Assembly: GCF_900637055.1 (NCBI RefSeq)
Contig: NZ_LR134338.1
Location: 784,501-848,500 of the forward strand
Direction: 5' to 3'
Source: Brevibacillus brevis
GTDB taxonomy: Bacteria > Bacillota > Bacilli > Brevibacillales > Brevibacillaceae
Length of the DNA stretch: 64,000 nt
Position numbers and translations under genes: made by a program. The notes below the pieces were generated by a model that was given only the letters and a program-made list of their open reading frames with translations, was not told the origin of the DNA and did not search any database. This document shows, piece after piece, positions 59,450 through 64,000 of this stretch (the first letter of the stretch is position 1; each line of letters begins with the position of its first letter).

Positions 59450-60574
59450 ATGATCGTTGGAATTCCAAAAGAAATTAAAAATAATGAGAACCGCGTTGCC
59501 ATTACCCCAGCAGGTGTAGCTGCTTTGGTACAAAACGGACATTCGGTTCGTGTAGAAACAAGTGCAGGGCAAGGCAGTGGTTTTACGAATGAAGATTACA
59601 AGGCAGTAGGCGCTGAGATCGTAGAAACAGCAGCAGAGGCATGGGCATCTGACATGGTAATGAAAGTAAAAGAACCACTCCCTGCTGAATACGGATATTT
59701 CCGCGAGGGTCTGATTCTGTTCACTTATTTGCATCTCGCACCAGAGCCTGAATTGACTCGTGAATTGATCGATAAAAAAGTGATTGCAATCGCTTACGAA
59801 ACCATCCAGCTCGACAATGGAGCTCTGCCTCTGCTGATGCCGATGTCTGAAGTAGCAGGCCGCATGTCCGTTCAAATCGGCGCACAATTCTTGGAAAAGC
59901 AATACGGTGGAAAAGGCGTTCTACTCGGTGGCGTACCAGGCGTACCAAAAGGCGAGGTAGTCGTAATCGGCGGCGGGATCGTAGGAACAAACGCAGCGAA
60001 AATGGCGCTTGGACTGGGTGCAAATGTAGCGATTATCGATGTAAACGCAGACCGTCTGCGCCAACTGGATGACTTGTTCCAAGGCCGCGTTCAAACGCTG
60101 ATGTCCAATTCCTTCAACATCGCAAACGCTGTGAAAAAAGCAGATTTGCTGGTAGGCGCTGTACTCATTCCAGGTGCTCGTGCTCCACGTCTGGTAACAG
60201 AAGACATGGTAAAAGAGATGTCACCTGGTTCTGTGATCGTAGACGTAGCGATTGACCAAGGCGGATCGATTGAAACCGTTGACCGCATCACGACGCATGA
60301 CAAGCCAACCTATGAGAAGCACGGTGTGATTCACTACGCTGTAGCCAACATGCCTGGTGCAGTCGCTCGTACATCTACATTGGCCCTGACCAACGTAACC
60401 GTTCCTTACGCGGTACAATTGGCGAACAAAGGCTACGCACAAGCGATTCGTGACAACAAAGCATTGGCAAAAGGCGTAAACGTCATCGACGGCAAAGTAG
60501 CTTACAAGGCTGTAGCTGATGCTCATAACTTGCCGTATGCTTCTATCGAAGGAGTTTTGCTGGTGAAAAACTAG
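59450..60574 (+). CDS. ald: alanine dehydrogenase
   Basis: The 374-residue NAD-dependent alanine dehydrogenase reversibly converts L-alanine to pyruvate and ammonium; in sporeformers it supports growth on alanine and sporulation. Family features: start [20 protein letters not shown], substrate lysine in [10 protein letters not shown], histidine in [12 protein letters not shown], and Rossmann motif [21 protein letters not shown]. The ATG at 59450 has AAGGAGGAC upstream; the 24-residue upstream extension is rejected. Preceded by an AdeR-like activator. Confidence 0.96.
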   Translation: MIVGIPKEIKNNENRVAITPAGVAALVQNGHSVRVETSAGQGSGFTNEDYKAVGAEIVETAAEAWASDMVMKVKEPLPAEYGYFREGLILFTYLHLAPEPELTRELIDKKVIAIAYETIQLDNGALPLLMPMSEVAGRMSVQIGAQFLEKQYGGKGVLLGGVPGVPKGEVVVIGGGIVGTNAAKMALGLGANVAIIDVNADRLRQLDDLFQGRVQTLMSNSFNIANAVKKADLLVGAVLIPGARAPRLVTEDMVKEMSPGSVIVDVAIDQGGSIETVDRITTHDKPTYEKHGVIHYAVANMPGAVARTSTLALTNVTVPYAVQLANKGYAQAIRDNKALAKGVNVIDGKVAYKAVADAHNLPYASIEGVLLVKN

Positions 60575-60598
60575 GTTGATCTTATAAGCATAGAGAAG

Positions 60599-60640
60599 AA
60601 ACTGCTTGCCCGAGCTTGAGGCAAGCAGTTTTTTCATTTT
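60599..60640 (+). terminator. intrinsic terminator after ald
   Basis: An 11-bp perfect stem AACTGCTTGCC / GGCAAGCAGTT (60600-60610 / 60620-60630) with T6 tail. It overlaps the last bases of the opposing gerC region. Confidence 0.92.
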
Positions 60641-61814
60641 ATTCGGGCTTAAGCGGGTCAGGGTATTTGAGTGCATCCATCTTCATTTTTCCGGAATCAC
60701 TCAAGTACATATTTACTTGGATTTGGATAAGCGAATCCGGTGTGAGCTTATTGCGCTTGCGCATTTCGTATTTTCGCCATGCCTGGTAGTCTTTTTTAAA
60801 CAGACTTTCCTCCAAGCTATACAGATCAGCTCCTGCTTTGACTCCTTTTAGAAACGTCCCGCGAATTTGCTCGGCTACCTGCTCTTCGGAGTTTTTTCGA
60901 ATGAAAGCAGGCGTAACCGTACTCATCAGTTCACGAATAAATCCCTTGAGATGGACATTTACCTGAAAACGAGGATGCTCTTCTGTGGTAATCGGAACGA
61001 TATCCAATTGAACGTGCTCGATGCGCATCGTCGCTTTGGGGGTTTTGTTCTGTCTGATAATGAGTCCAGCAAATCTCGTGTCTGGATTCATCCACCGAAG
61101 CCCCATTAAATCCCTACTTGGGAAGTAACCCTTCCAATGCCCCCGATGGATGGCGTGGACTCCATCAATGGAGAGACGAGAAATAAATTGGTTATGTTCT
61201 TTCCAGGAACGCTGGTTAAGCGTGAGATTTGGCAATAATAAGGTGTTCGACGGCTCCCAAAAAATCGAGATAAATCGATAAAATTGCAGCGGCTCAATAA
61301 AAGAACGCTGCTGGTAAACATCCCATGGCTGATGCAGGAGAGAGGTCAACGGTGAAAACCCGACTAAAGAGTGGGTACTTAACACTTTGTCAATCGGCTC
61401 CCGTGTCGCAAACACCCATTTTGTATAACGAATCAGACCGTATCGGTTCATAATATCGTGGGTGGTGATAACGCCCTTTTCCAAGAGGCGTTCATGAAAG
61501 ATGAGTGACGATACAAAGCCGAGAAATATAGGTATCTGTGAATTTTTTTGCAGGTTGTCGAATGCAGACTGAAGTGTTTCCCCTTTTCCGATCGAAATGG
61601 TCGCAGGTGGCGACTGAATCGTAGTGGATGACTCCTGCTTTGCGACCGTAGACAGATCAGTGGACTGTGCGTATAAAACATACTGATTGTTGACGAAATC
61701 AATGCCTATCGCAGATAAATAGCGAAGGTCCTGAATCGATTTCTGGTCCCAGCAGCCGCCAAGAAGAGTTGATGCCAACAGCAGCAAAGCAATAGAAATG
61801 CGCATACCCTTCAT
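60639..61814 (-). CDS. spore germination lipoprotein, GerC family
   Basis: The 391-residue Ger(x)C lipoprotein has the signal ALLLLASTLLGGCWDQ, with the lipid on the cysteine near residue 21, then the family opening CWDQKSIQDLRYLSAIGIDF. The C-terminal Spore_GerAC domain follows. It forms the outer-face subunit of a nutrient germinant receptor in the inner spore membrane. The ATG at 61814 overlaps the gerA stop (ATGA). Last gene of the receptor operon, convergent with ald. Confidence 0.92.
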   Translation of the reverse strand: MKGMRISIALLLLASTLLGGCWDQKSIQDLRYLSAIGIDFVNNQYVLYAQSTDLSTVAKQESSTTIQSPPATISIGKGETLQSAFDNLQKNSQIPIFLGFVSSLIFHERLLEKGVITTHDIMNRYGLIRYTKWVFATREPIDKVLSTHSLVGFSPLTSLLHQPWDVYQQRSFIEPLQFYRFISIFWEPSNTLLLPNLTLNQRSWKEHNQFISRLSIDGVHAIHRGHWKGYFPSRDLMGLRWMNPDTRFAGLIIRQNKTPKATMRIEHVQLDIVPITTEEHPRFQVNVHLKGFIRELMSTVTPAFIRKNSEEQVAEQIRGTFLKGVKAGADLYSLEESLFKKDYQAWRKYEMRKRNKLTPDSLIQIQVNMYLSDSGKMKMDALKYPDPLKPE

Positions 61815-63193
61815 TTGTTATCGCCACCCTTAGCCAATCTCGTCCGAAGAAAACTGGTCATAGACTTGAACATGACAATGAACAGTGTGGACACAGAGTT
61901 GGAAGAACCCATTAAAATATATGATCTGCCAAATGAGGTCAGGGTGGACAAATAGTACACAATGGCAATCATTGCGAGGACAAAGCCGTACATGCCGATG
62001 GTCGCAGAAAGGAAAAAAACGGCAAAACGAGCCACGGTAACGGCTCCGCTTAATGCCTGATTGACCAGTGTGAAGGAGGCGACGACGGTAAGGGAGCCGA
62101 TAAACAGCATCGAGGGCGATGTCAGCCCAGCACGAATGGAAGCATCGCCGATAATCAGTGCGCCGACCAGTGCCAGTGTTTGCCCGACGTTTTTGGGCAG
62201 ACGGGCACCTGCCTCGCGAAGAAACTCAAAAATAAACAGGATGATAAATAGCTCCATCGGCGCGGAAAACGGCAGCCCTTTTCTGCCTTGTGTAACGGTA
62301 GCGAGTAATTGAAAAGGAAATTGCTCTACATTATAGGCGGTCAGCGCAATCCAGAAGCCAGGCAGAAAGATCGCGATCCAAAATCCCCCCAGGCGCAGCA
62401 TGCGTTCCAGCCATACATAGGTAACAGGATATTGATCGTCTTCAGGAGATTTGATCAGTTCCAGCAAGGTTACAGGTGCCACGATGCCCAAGGGCGAACC
62501 GTCTACCAACACGATGACCTTGCCTTGCAGCAGCATGTAAATCGCAAAATCAGGACGTCCCGTATAATCAACCAATGGAAACAGCGAACGAGTGTTGTCG
62601 CTCAGCATTTTTTCCAGAATGGCGCTGTTCACAATTTTTTTTGATGCACATTTGTGTAGCCTCTCGCGCATCATCTCTACCAGATCTACAGATACCCCGT
62701 CTGTTATATACAGCATTCCGACTCTTGTTCGCGAGCGCGTTCCGAGAATAAAAGGCTCATAGGCCAGGGTAATCGTTCGCATACGCTTGCGAATGAGAGC
62801 TACGTTCGTGGAAAGATCCTCGACGAAGCCGTCCCGGGGACCTTTGATCGAAATCTCTGTATTGGCTTCTTCCGTGCTGCGTTCTGGCCGATTGGCGATG
62901 TCCCAGGCAAACGGAGGAGTGTCACCAATGAAAATCAGCAAATCTCCAGCAAAAAGTCGCTCAATCCACAGCTCTGGATTCGTGAAGAGAGGGGTGAGGG
63001 GCAGGGAGCGCAAATCACCCTCAGCCAGGAAACGCTCAAGCTGTGGCAATGCCGTATCTTGTAAGTGACGAACGTCTGCAAGTCCTTCGCAATAAAGCAT
63101 CAACACAGGCTGGTCTTCAGATGTGACCGTACGCATAAAAACGACGTCCGCACAATGCGCGAATTTTGCTCGCAGTTCCTCTTCAAGGGTCAT
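61811..63193 (-). CDS. spore germination protein, GerA family (receptor A subunit)
   Basis: The 460-residue GerAA-type subunit has an N-terminal soluble domain of about 230 residues (AFHCAD-like start, LADVRHLQDTALPQLERFL) and a membrane domain from about 255 with conserved VLVDGSPLGIVAPVTLLELI before it and PFSAPMELFIILFIFEFLREAGARLP. It is the ion-channel-forming subunit of germinant receptors. The ATG at 63193 has AGGAGGG eight bases upstream; a TTG two codons earlier is too close. It overlaps gerB by 11 bases. Confidence 0.92.
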   Translation of the reverse strand: MTLEEELRAKFAHCADVVFMRTVTSEDQPVLMLYCEGLADVRHLQDTALPQLERFLAEGDLRSLPLTPLFTNPELWIERLFAGDLLIFIGDTPPFAWDIANRPERSTEEANTEISIKGPRDGFVEDLSTNVALIRKRMRTITLAYEPFILGTRSRTRVGMLYITDGVSVDLVEMMRERLHKCASKKIVNSAILEKMLSDNTRSLFPLVDYTGRPDFAIYMLLQGKVIVLVDGSPLGIVAPVTLLELIKSPEDDQYPVTYVWLERMLRLGGFWIAIFLPGFWIALTAYNVEQFPFQLLATVTQGRKGLPFSAPMELFIILFIFEFLREAGARLPKNVGQTLALVGALIIGDASIRAGLTSPSMLFIGSLTVVASFTLVNQALSGAVTVARFAVFFLSATIGMYGFVLAMIAIVYYLSTLTSFGRSYILMGSSNSVSTLFIVMFKSMTSFLRTRLAKGGDNK

Positions 63194-64000
63194 GGCCAAT
63201 TCCCTCCTGTTTGGATGGTTTGCGCAGGGAAATCAGGATGAGTGCGAGTGAGACAATGATCATAATGACGAAGTAAAGCGGATAGTATACGTGCGTCAGG
63301 AAGGAAACGAACTGCATGTCACTATACGGGAGGCTGGTAAAGGCGATCATGCTCCCCCCGAGAAACAGGATCGTGTATTTGCGTTGTTTTCTGGTACGGA
63401 TCGTGAGTAATTCTCCCAGGAGCAGCAAGCAGATGGTAATTCGAATAAAAGCGCCAGAGAGCCACTGGAAAATCGAGAAGAACTCCATATTTTCGATGTC
63501 TTTTCCGATGGTAAGGAGCCGCCATTGTTCAAATGCAGGAAAACGTTGACGCGCAGACTCGACAGGTCCGAATTCTGCAATCGCCCCCGTCAACGGACTG
63601 AGTGTCAACAGAAGCGTAATGCCGAGCATAACGAAATAGTGTACGAGGCGGAGTGGCTTGCGTACGTGATGCTGTAGCAATAGCAGCAGAAACAGCTCGG
63701 TAATACCGCCGCCAACGTAGAGCATCCCAAGCAGCAGAGGACGAATACCGTTCTGGAAAAGCGGCAGTAAAAGACTATAATCCTTTTTGGGAATATTGCC
63801 AAAAGCGACGAAAAATCCGAGCAGCACGACGATAGGCAGAAGGATTCCTGCTGTGATTCCTATAGAAGTCATTCCCCCGATAGCTGCGAGCACACATAAT
63901 CCCATCAAGGCGAATGCGGTCACCCACTCGGGTGTTCGAGGCAGGTAGTTGACCGTAGTCCATGTCTGGGTATCGATTAGATTGGTTAACGCCATCAGGT
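63183..64000 (-). CDS. spore germination permease, GerB family (5' part outside window)
   Basis: The visible C-terminal 272 residues or so of a GerAB-type APC-like permease, which binds the germinant amino acid. Multiple helices are seen (ITAGILLPIVVLLGFFVAFG, GMLYVGGGITELFLLLLL, LVHYFVMLGITLLLTLSPL) with the family segment FQWLSGAFIRITICLLL. The reading frame is still open at 64000 and the usual length is near 365, so some 90 N-terminal residues are missing. It is upstream of gerA, giving the order B-A-C. Confidence 0.9.
   Translation of the reverse strand, partial: LMALTNLIDTQTWTTVNYLPRTPEWVTAFALMGLCVLAAIGGMTSIGITAGILLPIVVLLGFFVAFGNIPKKDYSLLLPLFQNGIRPLLLGMLYVGGGITELFLLLLLQHHVRKPLRLVHYFVMLGITLLLTLSPLTGAIAEFGPVESARQRFPAFEQWRLLTIGKDIENMEFFSIFQWLSGAFIRITICLLLLGELLTIRTRKQRKYTILFLGGSMIAFTSLPYSDMQFVSFLTHVYYPLYFVIMIIVSLALILISLRKPSKQEGIGHDP

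Noticed and set aside
1..64000. CRISPR arrays, prophage, insertion sequences, tRNA or rRNA genes
   Set aside because: No regular short direct repeats, no transposase, integrase or phage structural frame, and no tRNA-like cloverleaf was seen in the gaps.

Overview
The window reads as chromosome of an endospore-forming Firmicute, most likely a Brevibacillus-type member of the Paenibacillaceae. I base this on a ger spore-germination operon, AddAB instead of RecBCD, strong GGAGG ribosome sites, frequent GTG/TTG starts, an AdeR-like regulator next to alanine dehydrogenase, and a heme-A synthesis cluster of Bacillus type. Genus is inference; no 16S, tRNA or ribosomal gene is present. I see no prophage, transposase, CRISPR array or toxin-antitoxin pair.

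Layout. 1-5.1 kb: a short soluble chemoreceptor, then paaABCD (phenylacetyl-CoA epoxidase, without paaE) and a GabD-like aldehyde dehydrogenase. 5.6-9.0 kb: ctaG-ctaM-ctaB-ctaA, heme O/A synthesis and oxidase assembly without the oxidase structural genes. 9.4-22.6 kb: a secreted protein of unknown role, then a recombination/repair block sbcD-sbcC-addB-addA. 23-26.7 kb: a DinB-like protein, an amino-acid permease, a DUF402 nucleotide phosphatase, and a divergent paralogue of UMP kinase preceded by a possible leader peptide and terminator. 26.8-29.3 kb: a GC-rich merR-AHSA1-MFS module with a textbook MerR promoter. 29.5-32.2 kb: topoisomerase III and a VOC protein. 32.3-36.3 kb: an HlyD-ABC-ABC-TetR export operon with twin operators. 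36.4-42 kb: purU, a LysR/MFS pair, an esterase and scoAB with a cre site. 42-46.6 kb: a membrane fusion protein and an RND-like pump that has lost the usual proton-relay residues. 46.7-51.2 kb: VanZ, a divergent acetate kinase, an S1-domain protein, rhodanese, LysR and a hydrolase. 51.2-54.8 kb: an orphan sensor kinase with a BMP-type binding protein, then a tiny acidic protein and a CheY-like regulator. 54.9-58 kb: an ornithine-cyclodeaminase-like enzyme with an MHS transporter and a divergent XRE-cupin regulator, with palindromic operators. 58-60.6 kb: PucR/AdeR-type regulator and ald. 60.6-64 kb: gerB-gerA-gerC, the first cut by the window end.

The most unusual structure is a family of about 200-bp intergenic elements: one in reverse orientation at 5183-5394 and two forward at 9103-9304 and 22645-22846. 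Each has a long outer inverted repeat, a conserved core (CCCGCAAGGGGGATTGACTG-like) and an inner inverted repeat, with nearly constant spacing. The first copy has quite different arm sequences that still pair. This is compensatory change, so a fold of RNA or single-stranded DNA appears to be what is conserved. The copies bracket the cta operon and the sbcDC-addBA block. The second best lead is the putative translated attenuator ahead of the UMP kinase paralogue.
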